Positions 1-7,987 are shown, counted from the first letter of the stretch. The stretch is 17,544 nt of DNA from JAAGZL01 sp964628835 (GCA_964628835.1 CAZVME010000071.1:1-17544); one strand, 5' to 3'. The notes: generated by a model from the sequence alone, not told the origin. A program made the numbers and translations.

Positions 1-1
1 C

Positions 2-424
2 TTCAGCAAGACCGGCGCCTCTCACGGCATCGGCTTTGCCATCCCGGTGCGGCTGGCAGAGGGGGTGATGCAGCAAATACTCAAACATGGCCGGGTAGTG
101 CGCGGCTGGCTGGGTCTGGCCGGACAGGATATGACACCGGAGCTGGCGGCATCATTCAACCTGAAACAGACCGACGGGGTTCTTATCTCCGGGGTGCTGG
201 GTAGTGGACCGGCCGACCAGGCTGGGATAAAACCTGGCGACATCATCTCCCGCATCAATGGCCAGGGACCACACAACGCCAATGAGATCCTGAACTACAT
301 CGCCACCCTGACGCCTGGCAGCAAGGTTAAGGTCTCGGGCTGGCGCGGTAACAAAACCTTCCAGGTCGAAGTTACCGTGACGGAGCGTCCACAGATTAAA
401 GCACATCGGCAAGCGCCGCCATAA
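2..424 (+). CDS. HtrA-family periplasmic serine protease, C-terminal part (DegS/AlgW-like)
   Basis: The reading frame is open from the left edge, so the 5' end is missing. The first visible residues (FSKTGASHGIGFAIPVRLA) match the end of the trypsin-like domain of HtrA proteases, where GIGFAIP is strongly conserved. A single PDZ domain follows, with RGWLGL at its start, a GVLISGVLGSGPADQAGIKPGD core and an NGQ turn. Only one PDZ precedes the stop, which favours the DegS/AlgW type (membrane-anchored sensor protease that starts cleavage of the anti-sigma factor RseA/MucA) over DegP, which has two. Neighbourhood agrees: this protease lies beside hisC-hisD-hisG-murA in Pseudomonas-like genomes. 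The catalytic triad lies outside the window and cannot be checked. The stop is convergent with hisC and overlaps it by 29 bases. The tail ends in a short basic, proline-rich stretch (KAHRQAPP). Confidence 0.85.
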   Translation, partial: FSKTGASHGIGFAIPVRLAEGVMQQILKHGRVVRGWLGLAGQDMTPELAASFNLKQTDGVLISGVLGSGPADQAGIKPGDIISRINGQGPHNANEILNYIATLTPGSKVKVSGWRGNKTFQVEVTVTERPQIKAHRQAPP

Positions 425-1487
425 AAGAACCATTCTCTTCCGGCGTACCCACCGTTATCCGCAGACAGTCGCTTAACAGCGGGTGCGCACCATGCAGGCA
501 CTTCACCAGTACACCACGCTCGCGCAGGGCAGAGTGGATCTCCTGCGCCCGGCCCTGTGGCATACGCACCAGGATAAAGTTGGCGTCGCTGGGAAAGGGA
601 GTAACCCCATCCACTGCTTGTAGCGCAGCAAACAGCACCGAACGCTGCTGTCTTATCTCGCCGGTCTGGTTATCAAACAGCTCTTGATGACGCAGGGCAA
701 ACTCGGCCGACACCTGGGTCAGTACGTTGATGTTATAGGGCAGACGAGTCTTGTCTATCTGCCCGATCCACTCCGGCGCACCCGCCAACAGGCCCAGACG
801 CAGGCCGGCCAGCCCCATCTTGGATACAGTGCGCATCACCAGCAGATTAGGGAACTCCTCCACCCGCGCCATGAAACTAGCATCGGTGAACGGGGCATAG
901 GCCTCATCGATCACCACCACTCCGGGAGAGGCCGCAATGATCTGTAGCAACTCCTGCTCTACAAACAGGTTGCCGCTGGGATTGTTGGGATAGGCCAAAA
1001 ACACCAGTGCAGGCTGATGCTGGTCGATGGCCTGTAGCAGGGCAGGCATATCCAGGCTGAAGTCATCCGGGCGCAGTGGCACCCCCACATACTCCATGCC
1101 CACAAACCTGGCGATCATGCTGTACATGACAAAGCCCGGTTCCACCGACAGTATGGCCCGCCCCGGCCCACCCAGAGTCATGGCCAACATCTGAATCAAC
1201 TCATCGGAACCGTTGCCCAGCAACAGCCTGGCTCCCGCAGGCACACCCATCACCCGGTGCAGCCGCGCGGTCACTGCCGCTGCCTGTGGATCGGGGTAAC
1301 GGTTTACATCCACTGTCTGCAGCAGCTCCAGCCATTCACTGCGCAGCTCCTCAGGCCAGGTGTAGGGATTCTCCATGGCGTCGAGCTTGATCAGCCCAGA
1401 GGCATCCGGCACATGATAGGCTGACAGCTCCCGGATCTCGGGCCGTACCCAGCGTTCCACCAAGACATCAATCTGTTGTTTATCCAT
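396..1487 (-). CDS. hisC: Histidinol-phosphate aminotransferase
   Basis: This is a PLP-dependent class I/II aminotransferase of 363 residues, the usual HisC length. It transfers an amino group from glutamate to imidazole-acetol phosphate, giving histidinol phosphate in histidine synthesis (cytoplasm). Visible landmarks are LDAMENPY near residues 35-42 (substrate region), GNGSDE at 91-96 (cofactor phosphate side), YPNNPSG at 166-172, DEAYAPF at 194-200, and SKMGLAGLRLG with the Schiff-base lysine at about K223. The chosen ATG is preceded by GAGGG with a 5-base gap. An ATG 15 bases upstream has no ribosome site. It follows hisD in the same direction, but the roughly 240-base gap is unusually long for a his operon because it contains repeats. 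Its 3' end overlaps the convergent protease gene. Family assignment is firm. Confidence 0.95.
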   Translation of the reverse strand: MDKQQIDVLVERWVRPEIRELSAYHVPDASGLIKLDAMENPYTWPEELRSEWLELLQTVDVNRYPDPQAAAVTARLHRVMGVPAGARLLLGNGSDELIQMLAMTLGGPGRAILSVEPGFVMYSMIARFVGMEYVGVPLRPDDFSLDMPALLQAIDQHQPALVFLAYPNNPSGNLFVEQELLQIIAASPGVVVIDEAYAPFTDASFMARVEEFPNLLVMRTVSKMGLAGLRLGLLAGAPEWIGQIDKTRLPYNINVLTQVSAEFALRHQELFDNQTGEIRQQRSVLFAALQAVDGVTPFPSDANFILVRMPQGRAQEIHSALRERGVLVKCLHGAHPLLSDCLRITVGTPEENGSFMAALADVL

Positions 1488-1492
1488 GGAGT

Positions 1493-1498
1493 CCCTCT
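1493..1498 (-). promoter_or_regulatory. Ribosome binding site deciding the hisC start
   Basis: On the minus strand AGAGGG lies 5 bases before the ATG at 1487. The in-frame ATG at 1502 has only GCAAGATGT before it, so the downstream ATG is preferred. Confidence 0.6.
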
Positions 1499-1509
1499 TC
1501 ATACATCTT

Positions 1510-1556
1510 GCTCTTCAGCAAAGTGTTACGGTATTTCAATCTCATTATTAACTCGC
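1510..1556. repeat. 47-bp imperfect direct repeat, copy 1 (next to hisC)
   Basis: This 47-base stretch (begins GCTCTTCAGCAAA, ends ATTAACTCGC) matches 1681-1727 at about 80 percent with one single-base gap in each copy. The ends are best conserved: CTTCAGCAAA and TTAACTCGC. The two copies sit on either side of a palindromic element in the hisD-hisC gap. The simplest reading is duplication of the original intergenic sequence when the intervening segment arrived, but a longer composite repeat is equally possible. Confidence 0.7.
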
Positions 1557-1605
1557 GCCAAGCCGCAGAGCGCGCAAAATTAAATGAACTGTTACAAGTT
1601 ATCTT

Positions 1606-1675
1606 GGGGTCGGTGTCGATTGCTGCCAATAGTTACGCTTTTTTCCACTATCTCACTGCAAGCGACTCCGCCTCC
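1606..1675 (+). repeat. 70-bp palindromic repeat, copy A (hisD-hisC gap)
   Basis: The left arm GGGGTCGGTGTCGATTGC pairs imperfectly with the right arm GCAAGCGACTCCGCCTCC. The middle contains TTTTTTCCACTATCTCAC. It aligns with 9267-9336 and 9724-9793: all three are 70 bp with the same 47-base central segment from ATTGC to CGA. Its arms have several mismatches, so it looks like the most decayed copy. No protein is encoded. It resembles REP/MITE-like small mobile palindromes that are moved in trans by a transposase elsewhere. Confidence 0.75.
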
Positions 1676-1680
1676 CAATC

Positions 1681-1727
1681 GTTCTTCAGCAAATTTTACA
1701 GTTACTTCTATCTAAACATTAACTCGC
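1681..1727. repeat. 47-bp imperfect direct repeat, copy 2 (next to hisD stop)
   Basis: Partner of 1510-1556. It starts 5 bases after palindrome copy A and ends one base before the hisD stop codon. If one copy were the ancestral spacer, hisD and hisC would originally have been about 50-70 bases apart, a normal operon spacing. Confidence 0.7.
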
Positions 1728-1728
1728 A

Positions 1729-3031
1729 TCAGGACTTCAGCCGGTACTCAGCGGCACGCGCATGGGCGGTTAGCCCCTCACCGCGCGCCATTACCGATGC
1801 GGTACGCCCCAGGGTGTCCGCGCCCTGCTCCGAGGCCATAATCAGGCTGGAGCGTTTCTGGAAATCGTATACCCCCAGCGGTGACGAGAAGCGCGCAGTA
1901 CGGGAGGTGGGCAGCACGTGATTGGTACCGGCGCAGTAGTCCCCCAGGGGCTCTGAGGTGTAACGCCCCATGAAGATGGCCCCGGCGTGGCGGATCTGCT
2001 GTGCCATGGTCATGGGGTCTGCCACCGACAGCTCCAGATGCTCTGGCGCAATATGGTTGGCCAGGTCGCAGGCCTCATCCAGGTCTCGGCAGGAGATCAG
2101 GGCACCACGTTCGCGCAGGGCGGTGGTGATAATGGCCTCGCGCTCCATACTGGGCAGCAGGCGTTCGATACTCTCGTGCACCTCGCGCAAAAAATCCGCG
2201 TCCGGGCAGATCAGAATGGACTGGGCATCCTCATCATGTTCAGCCTGGGAGAATAGGTCCATGGCCACCCAGTCGGGGTTGGTCTTGCCATCACAGATCA
2301 CCAGGATCTCAGATGGTCCGGCCACCATATCTATGCCCACTTGACCGAATACCGCCCGCTTGGCGGTGGCCACGTAGATATTGCCCGGACCCACCACCTT
2401 GTCCACCATGGGGATGGTCTCGGTACCATAGGCCAGTGCCGCCACCGCTTGAGCTCCGCCCATGGTGAATACCCGGTCCACGCCACTGACATGGGCCGCC
2501 GCCAGCACCAGATCATTCAGCACCGCCCCCGGGGTCGGCACCGCCATGATAAGTTCCGGCACCCCAGCCACCTTGGCCGGGATTGCATTCATCAACACCG
2601 ATGAGGGGTAGGCCGCCTTGCCACCAGGTACATACAGACCCACCCGATCCAACGGCGTGACCTGTTGACCCAGAACGGTCCCGTCATCCTCGGTATAGTT
2701 CCAGGACTCCATCTTCTGGCGCTGGGCATAGCTGCGAATACGTTCGGAAGAGTGTTGCAGTGCAGACCTTTTCTCATCCGTCAGGTCATCCCAGGCCTGT
2801 TCCAGTCGGGGGGGGAGCTATCTCCATGGCGGCGACACTCTTGGCCTCCCAACCATCAAAGCGACCGGTATACTCCAGCAGGGCCGCATCACCACGTGCG
2901 CGCACATCCGCTATGATCTCGGCCACCACTTGCTGTACCTGGGTATCGGAGACTGCATCCCAGGCCAGCAGTTTATCCAACTGCTGGTCGAACCCGGAAT
3001 CGCTCGTAGATAGTGTTCGGATCTCTGCCAT
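1729..3031 (-). pseudogene. hisD: Histidinol dehydrogenase, frameshifted by one base
   Basis: HisD performs the last two steps of histidine synthesis, oxidising histidinol to histidine with NAD and a zinc ion. The reading is split: residues 1-74 are in one frame (start at 3031) and the rest in another, with the switch at a run of eight G at 2808-2815. With seven G the gene reads through as 433 residues, against 434 in E. coli, and the span is exactly one base over a multiple of three. All landmark residues are intact in the restored protein: zinc ligands about Q262, H265, D364 and H423 and the catalytic pair about E330-H331 (APEHLELS). The family is certain. Whether the shift is real, slippage-prone, or an assembly error is open. 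The downstream part could only start at the ATG at 2712, which has no ribosome site. The start ATG follows a GGTGA at 5 bases; TTG and GTG codons just upstream (3043, 3040) are alternatives. Confidence 0.9.
2808..2815. repeat. G8 homopolymer at the hisD frameshift
   Basis: There are eight consecutive G on the plus strand (C8 in the hisD sense strand). Removing one base restores a full-length HisD with the junction reading E-I-A-P-P-R-L-E-Q. Tracts of this length are prone both to polymerase slippage in cells and to sequencing error. Confidence 0.9.
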
Positions 3032-3046
3032 TGCCTTCACCAACCT

Positions 3047-3694
3047 TTATGAATCCTGTTGATTAACCGCCTCGCGCATAGCTTCCAACAGCTGCATTAC
3101 CGTACTGTGCTTCATCTTCCATGAGGCCTTGTTTACCACCAGGCGCGAACTGATGTCCGCCACATGCTCCAGCGGCACCAGTCCATTGGCCTTCAGGGTG
3201 TTGCCACTCTCCACCAGATCCACAATGATATCAGCAAGGCCCACCAAAGGGGCCAGCTCCATGGAGCCATACAGCTTGATTATCTCCACCTGTTGTCCGC
3301 GGGAGGAGAAGTAGTTGCGGGCGGAGTTCACGTACTTGGTGGCAACCCGTAACCGGTTTCCCTGCAGCTCTGCATCTGGATGTCCCGCCACCATCAGGCG
3401 ACATTTGGCAATCTGCAGATCCAGCGGCTCGTACAGACCCTCGCCGCCATGCTCCATCAGCGCATCCTTACCCGCCACCCCCAGATCCGCCGCCCCCCAC
3501 TGCACATAGGTGGGCACATCGGTGGCGCGGATGGTAACCAGCTTAACCTGGGGGTGATTGGTATCCAGGATCAGCTTACGGCTGGTCTCCGGATCATCCA
3601 ACGGTTCGATGCCGGCATGGGCCAACAGCGGTAGCGTCTGCTTGAAGATGCGCCCCTTGGAGAGGGCGATGGTAATCGGTTTTTCAAATATCAT
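3047..3694 (-). CDS. hisG: ATP phosphoribosyltransferase, short form
   Basis: HisG joins ATP and PRPP in the first, committed step of histidine synthesis. The protein is 215 residues and begins with ITIALSKGRIF, typical of the family. The PRPP-binding loop is seen as DLVESGNTLKANGL around residues 160-173. The length identifies the short form, which lacks the C-terminal regulatory ACT-like domain and in known cases needs the HisZ subunit for activity and histidine feedback. hisZ is not in this window. It ends 15 bases before the hisD start, consistent with co-transcription, and follows murA after 78 bases. No strong ribosome site precedes the ATG; AAGG lies about 14 bases upstream. Confidence 0.95.
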   Translation of the reverse strand: MIFEKPITIALSKGRIFKQTLPLLAHAGIEPLDDPETSRKLILDTNHPQVKLVTIRATDVPTYVQWGAADLGVAGKDALMEHGGEGLYEPLDLQIAKCRLMVAGHPDAELQGNRLRVATKYVNSARNYFSSRGQQVEIIKLYGSMELAPLVGLADIIVDLVESGNTLKANGLVPLEHVADISSRLVVNKASWKMKHSTVMQLLEAMREAVNQQDS

Positions 3695-3772
3695 AGTGAG
3701 GTTACCAACCTTGATCTAGCGGCCAATATTGGGGTAGGAGGCCGGCTACCTGTGGCAACCAAACATCCGACC

Positions 3773-5032
3773 CTAGTTTGGCACCCGGCGTATCCCGGCA
3801 CCCAAACCAGCAAGCTTCTCTTCGATGTTCTGATAGCCGCGGTCGATGTGGTAGATGCGGTCCACAATGGTCTCGCCCTCCGCCACCAGACCGGCCAGCA
3901 CCAGGCTGGCGGAGGCCCGCAGATCAGTGGCCATCACCGGGGCGCCAGTAAGTTTCTTGACACCGGTACAGATGGCGGTATTGCCCTCCAGGCGAATCTT
4001 TGCACCCAGACGCTGCATCTCCTGCACATGCATAAAGCGGTTCTCGAACAGGGTCTCGGTGATGGTGCCCACACCCTCGGCCACGCAGTTCATGGCTGTA
4101 AACTGGGCCTGCATATCGGTGGGAAAGGCCGGATATGGGGCAGTATGTATATCCACCGCCTTGGGACGACGTCCCTTCATATCCAGTTCGATCCAGTCCT
4201 CTCCGATCTCGATCTCGGCACCGGCTTCCCGCAGCTTGCCCAGCACCGAATCTATCAGGCCGGCATCGGTATCTCGCACTCTGACACATCCACCAGAGAT
4301 GGCGCCTGCCACCAGGAAGGTCCCGGTCTCGATCCGATCCGGCAACACGTCGTACTCAGTTCCATTCAGACGCTCCACACCCTCGATCACGATGGTATCG
4401 GTGCCAGCACCCTTGATCTTGGCCCCCATGGAATTCAGGCAATTCGCCAGATCAACCACCTCCGGCTCCCTGGCGGCATTCTCGATTATGGTCTCACCAT
4501 CGGCCAGGGTTGCTGCCATCATCAGGTTTTCGGTTCCGGTCACCGTGACCAGATCCATCACTAATTTAGCGCCCTTCAGACGATCTGCCTTGGCGCGGAT
4601 ATAGCCGCTATCCACATTGATATCGGCACCCATGGCGCGCAGACCATCAATATGCAAATTCACCGGACGCGAACCGATAGCGCAACCGCCGGGCAGGGAG
4701 ACATTGGCCTCACCGTAACGCGCCAGTAGTGGCCCCAACACCAGGATGGAGGCGCGCATGGTCTTCACCAGATCGTAGGGGGCGGTGTAGTCGGTTATGG
4801 TGGTCGGGTCGGCGGAGATACGCATGCGATCGTCCATGACTAAGGTTACCCCCATGCGGCCCAGAAGCTCCATGGTGGTGGTTATGTCATGTAGGTGCGG
4901 CAGGTTACCGATAGTAACCACACCATCAGCCAACAGGGTAGCGGCCAGAATAGGCAGGGCGGCATTTTTGGCGCCAGAGATGCGTACATCGCCCTCTAGG
5001 GCACCGCCGCCAGTAATAATTAGTTTATCCAT
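3773..5032 (-). CDS. murA: UDP-N-acetylglucosamine 1-carboxyvinyltransferase
   Basis: MurA transfers enolpyruvate from PEP to UDP-GlcNAc, the first committed step of peptidoglycan synthesis, and is the target of fosfomycin. It is 419 residues, the normal length. The N-terminal SGAKNAALP motif holds the conserved lysine (K22) and asparagine. The flexible loop reads LPGGCAIGSRPVNLHI, with the catalytic cysteine at about C117 (C115 in E. coli). Because the cysteine is present rather than aspartate, the enzyme is predicted to be fosfomycin-sensitive. The C-terminal part has DLRASASLVLAGL and a RGY turn. It lies first in the murA-hisG-hisD-hisC block. The usual upstream neighbours ibaG and mlaB are absent. 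Confidence 0.97.
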   Translation of the reverse strand: MDKLIITGGGALEGDVRISGAKNAALPILAATLLADGVVTIGNLPHLHDITTTMELLGRMGVTLVMDDRMRISADPTTITDYTAPYDLVKTMRASILVLGPLLARYGEANVSLPGGCAIGSRPVNLHIDGLRAMGADINVDSGYIRAKADRLKGAKLVMDLVTVTGTENLMMAATLADGETIIENAAREPEVVDLANCLNSMGAKIKGAGTDTIVIEGVERLNGTEYDVLPDRIETGTFLVAGAISGGCVRVRDTDAGLIDSVLGKLREAGAEIEIGEDWIELDMKGRRPKAVDIHTAPYPAFPTDMQAQFTAMNCVAEGVGTITETLFENRFMHVQEMQRLGAKIRLEGNTAICTGVKKLTGAPVMATDLRASASLVLAGLVAEGETIVDRIYHIDRGYQNIEEKLAGLGAGIRRVPN

Positions 5033-5129
5033 AGGTAGATTTACGCATGGCCTCTTGGGCCACCCAATTGAGATCGTGCGATTGAAAAACGGGGTATGAT
5101 ATAAGAAAACCCAGGCAAACGAAACGCAT

Positions 5130-5150
5130 TTACCGCTTTCCCTGCGGTAA
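5130..5150. other. Short stem-loop between mlaC and murA
   Basis: TTACCGC (5130-5136) and GCGGTAA (5144-5150) form a perfect 7-bp inverted repeat with a 7-base loop. It lies in the 232-base gap between mlaC and murA. There is no following T-run in either direction, so a classical intrinsic terminator is unlikely. A role as an operator or mRNA structure is possible but unsupported. I see no further gene in this gap. Confidence 0.35.
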
Positions 5151-5264
5151 TTCAGCTGGTTTGTGGTCTATTCAGGAACAGATTTCATTACAGAGGCCCA
5201 GACCATGGATAAATCCCTGTAGTTGCAACCCGCTCCAAGCCAAAGCCAGAGCCAGACTAAAATC

Positions 5265-5876
5265 TCAGTGACTTTTTGAATTTCTCAGTTTGATACTGGA
5301 TATCAGACCGGAAAGCTTGTGGCGTCTGATCTGGGAATTAAAATTGGTTCGGTATGTGGAGACCAGACTAACCCCATCAATGGTCACATCATAGACCCTC
5401 CAACTGTCCTTCCGCAGATACAGACTGTAATCAATGGGAACCGCTCCAGCACCTTTATCCTGGACCTTGGTTTTAACCTTAACCTTCTTGGCGTCAGGCT
5501 TGACCTGCATGGGAGGATAGTTGATCTCCTGCCCAGAGTATTGCAACAGCGCCGTGGCATAGGTCCTGACCAGGAGTTCACGAAACTCTTTTATGAAGCT
5601 CTTTTTCTGCTCTTTGCTCGCCTGCTTCCAATGCTTTCCCAACACCAGTCGCGAAATCTGATTAAAGTCGAAGCGCGGTAGCAGGATGCCATCGACCAGG
5701 GGATAGATCTGTCCCGGATTATCGGTCAGTTCCTTCTTTTTCGCTGCAATCTCGGCCAACACCTGTTCAGTGGTCTTCTTAACCAGTGCCTGTGGATCAG
5801 TCACAGCCATGGCCGATTGAACCCAGAACAGGAGCCCAAAAATCACCAGTGAACGAAAAATATTGTTGCGTATCAT
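5265..5876 (-). CDS. mlaC: MlaC/Ttg2D-family periplasmic phospholipid-binding protein
   Basis: MlaC carries phospholipids across the periplasm between the outer-membrane MlaA complex and the inner-membrane MlaFEDB transporter, helping keep the outer leaflet asymmetric. The 203-residue protein starts with a signal peptide (basic MIRNN, hydrophobic core, cleavage after AMA at about residue 24). Family features are DPQALVKKTTEQVLAEI, a PRFDFNQISRLVLGKHW segment, FRELLVRTYATALLQY, and the C-terminal DVTIDGVSLVSTYRTNF with a following I-R-R. Length is close to E. coli MlaC (211). In most relatives mlaC follows mlaFED and precedes mlaB; here it stands alone between ampG and murA. The ribosome site is GAGG a little upstream of the ATG. 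Confidence 0.88.
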   Translation of the reverse strand: MIRNNIFRSLVIFGLLFWVQSAMAVTDPQALVKKTTEQVLAEIAAKKKELTDNPGQIYPLVDGILLPRFDFNQISRLVLGKHWKQASKEQKKSFIKEFRELLVRTYATALLQYSGQEINYPPMQVKPDAKKVKVKTKVQDKGAGAVPIDYSLYLRKDSWRVYDVTIDGVSLVSTYRTNFNSQIRRHKLSGLISSIKLRNSKSH

Positions 5877-6012
5877 TGACCTCTACCTCGCCTTTATTAA
5901 ACCCTTATACAACATATCCCTGACATTACTCACGGAGGGCGCACGATTCTGCCCCTATGTATGCCTTAACGCAACAAAAAACTGCGCACAGCCCATAAAA
6001 ATGCCATGCAAT

Positions 6013-7566
6013 TCAACAATCACTGCTCTCCGCCACCGGCATGTAACGCCCCGCCAGATAGACCAGTAACAGCACTGGCACCCCCAAAGCCGCCGTGATC
6101 AAGAAGAAGTTACTGTAGCCAATGGTGTCCACAATGGTTCCCGAATAACCCCCCAGCAGCTTGGGAAACAGGGTCATGAGCGAGCTGAACACGGCATATT
6201 GGAACGCGGTGAAAGATATATGGGTCAGGCCAGAGAGATAGGCGATAAACGCGGCACTGGCCAGTCCGGCGCTCAGGTTGTCAGCGGCAATCACCAGGAT
6301 CAGCACGGACACATTGGTCCCAGACTGGGCCAACAGCATAAACAACAGATTAGTGGCCGCAGAGAGCACCGCCCCCAGGAACAGGATGCGCATTACCCCA
6401 TAATGCAGGGCCAGACCACCACCCAAGAACCCTCCCAGGATGGTCATCACCAGACCAAAGGTCTTGGTGATATCCGCAATCTGGTGCTTGCTGAAGCCCA
6501 TATCCTGGTAGAACACATTGGAGATAACACCCAGGACAATATCCGACACCCGGTAGAATCCCACCAACGCCAAAATCAATAGGGCCAGCCGTCCATACCG
6601 ACGGAAGAAGTCCGCCATGGGGTCCACATAGGTCTCCAGCAACACTTCACGTCTGGCAACTCCCATGAAAATAGCGCCACGTGCGGCAACAGCAGCACAC
6701 AGCAGGGCCAAGACCAGCCGCAACAATTCCGCCGCAAAACCGATCAGGGCATGCTCACCCAGGACACCAGCCAGACCCTGCTCTATCTGCTCGACCAGCG
6801 GAGCAGAATAGACAAAGGCAGCCACTAGGGTGATGACAGCAATCAAAAACAGGGAGAGAAAGCGCAGATAGTCCAGCAGGCTGTTCAGGTAGCGGCTCTC
6901 TCTTTTTTCAATATCCGGTTCCGCTACCATCAGGGTGGTTACAACCCCCACCCCCATGGCCAGGGCCATCCAGATATAGGCATCGCGCCAGGCCTCGTAG
7001 TTGTACACCTCACCGGCCCCAAACCAGGCCGACAACTTCAGGGCACCCGCCCCCGATACCAACATGCCAATGCGGTAACCGGCGATATAGGAGGAGGACA
7101 TCAGGGCCTGCATCCTGCGCTCTGCCGACTCAATGCGGTAGGCGTCAATTACAATATCCTGAGTGGCGGAAGAGAACCCCAGCATCACCGCCGCCAGGGC
7201 CATGGGAGCGAGATTGTCCACCGGGTTGGTGAATGCCATCCACAGGATAGCGGTAATTATGGCCATCTGCGCCACCAGCAACCAGGAGCGGCGGCGTCCC
7301 AGGAGGCGGGTCAAACCTGGCAGCGGCAGCTTATCGATTATCGGCGCCCAGACAAATTTGAAGGAGTAGCCCAGGGCCGCCCAGCTGAAGTAGGTGGCGG
7401 TGGACCTGCTGACGTCCGCCTCACGCAACCAGAGCGACAGGGTGGAGAAAATCAGCAGCAGCGGCAGTCCAGCCGAGAAGCCGAGAAACAGCATGGTGAC
7501 CACCCGTGGGTGGCGGTAGGCGCGCAAGGTTTCCAGCCAGCCAGGGCGCTCTGTCAGACTTGCCAT
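6013..7566 (-). CDS. ampG: AmpG-family muropeptide permease (MFS)
   Basis: AmpG imports GlcNAc-anhydroMurNAc peptides released during cell-wall turnover, for recycling and, in some species, AmpR-controlled beta-lactamase induction. The protein is 517 residues with many hydrophobic segments. The N-terminal signature RVVTMLFLGFSAGLPLLLIF followed by TLSLWLREADVS, SFKFVWAPIIDKLPLP and GRRRSWLL is typical of AmpG. A second diagnostic stretch is the FSSATQDIVIDAYRIE segment in the fourth or fifth helix. It is longer than E. coli AmpG (491), with an extended middle loop between the two halves. GAGG lies 5 bases before the ATG. It is transcribed toward mlaC with a 136-base gap. An AmpG-like permease with another substrate cannot be excluded, but the motif match is good. 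Confidence 0.9.
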   Translation of the reverse strand: MASLTERPGWLETLRAYRHPRVVTMLFLGFSAGLPLLLIFSTLSLWLREADVSRSTATYFSWAALGYSFKFVWAPIIDKLPLPGLTRLLGRRRSWLLVAQMAIITAILWMAFTNPVDNLAPMALAAVMLGFSSATQDIVIDAYRIESAERRMQALMSSSYIAGYRIGMLVSGAGALKLSAWFGAGEVYNYEAWRDAYIWMALAMGVGVVTTLMVAEPDIEKRESRYLNSLLDYLRFLSLFLIAVITLVAAFVYSAPLVEQIEQGLAGVLGEHALIGFAAELLRLVLALLCAAVAARGAIFMGVARREVLLETYVDPMADFFRRYGRLALLILALVGFYRVSDIVLGVISNVFYQDMGFSKHQIADITKTFGLVMTILGGFLGGGLALHYGVMRILFLGAVLSAATNLLFMLLAQSGTNVSVLILVIAADNLSAGLASAAFIAYLSGLTHISFTAFQYAVFSSLMTLFPKLLGGYSGTIVDTIGYSNFFLITAALGVPVLLLVYLAGRYMPVAESSDC

Positions 7567-7676
7567 CGGTACCTCAGCACCATATCTGCACTCTTGTTAT
7601 TCAGTTTCAACCTTGTCAGCCCTTAGAAATGGCGTGAAAACCGACCCACTATATCACCCACACAAATGCCAGACAT

Positions 7677-7705
7677 AAAAAAGCCGGTGATGCACTACAT
7701 CACCG
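7677..7705 (-). terminator. Intrinsic terminator after the small acidic protein gene
   Basis: On the minus strand CGGTGATG pairs perfectly with CATCACCG (8 bp, 5-base loop) and is followed by GGC and six T. It lies 58 bases beyond the stop of the gene at 7763-7987 and upstream of ampG, so ampG probably has its own promoter in 7567-7676. Confidence 0.85.
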
Positions 7706-7762
7706 ACTCCGGTTGCTTCCCGCCCCATGGCTCTATTGCAGTCGGGACGGTGACAGCTTGGC

Positions 7763-7987
7763 TCAGCCCAACTCAGGACCCAAGATAAAATTCACCAGCT
7801 GAAAGCCATGTTCTTCCAGAGCATCCTCAATATCTTCCAGGGAGTGATCTGGCTTGGCCTCTTCCACAGAGGCGATTATCCCGGTGGTGTGCCGAAACGC
7901 CTCATTTTCATCCACATCATTTGGGACTTTTACCAAACGAATCTTGCCATTCTCCCCACTCGGCAATAACAGCAATCTTTCTGCCAT
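7763..7987 (-). CDS. Small acidic protein of unknown function (74 aa)
   Basis: I do not recognise a family. The protein is 74 residues and strongly acidic (about 16 D/E against 6 K/R), with no signal peptide, membrane helix or cysteine. It begins MAERLLLLPSGENGKIRLVKVP and has an acidic stretch SLEDIEDALEEHG that could form a helix before a hydrophobic end (FQLVNFILGPELG). The start is supported by GGAG 6 bases before the ATG; a TTG codon 18 bases upstream is less likely. A strong intrinsic terminator follows. A good ribosome site, its own terminator and ordinary codon use argue that it is a real monocistronic gene. Confidence 0.7.
   Translation of the reverse strand: MAERLLLLPSGENGKIRLVKVPNDVDENEAFRHTTGIIASVEEAKPDHSLEDIEDALEEHGFQLVNFILGPELG

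Noticed and set aside
1510..1727. CRISPR-like array
   Set aside because: Only two imperfect repeats with a 124-base interval and no cas genes; the middle is a palindrome.
1508..1921. Plus-strand open stretch across the hisD-hisC gap
   Set aside because: It runs through the repeats into the hisD antisense strand, has no family signature, and its only length comes from sequence opposite hisD.
1729..2712. 327-residue product as a separate short HisD
   Set aside because: It lacks the N-terminal 106 residues, and its ATG has no ribosome site. The upstream frame joins perfectly after removing one G.
5930..6010. Terminator after ampG (GGGCTGTGCGCAGTTTTTTG on the minus strand)
   Set aside because: Stem is only about three base pairs, too weak despite the T-run.
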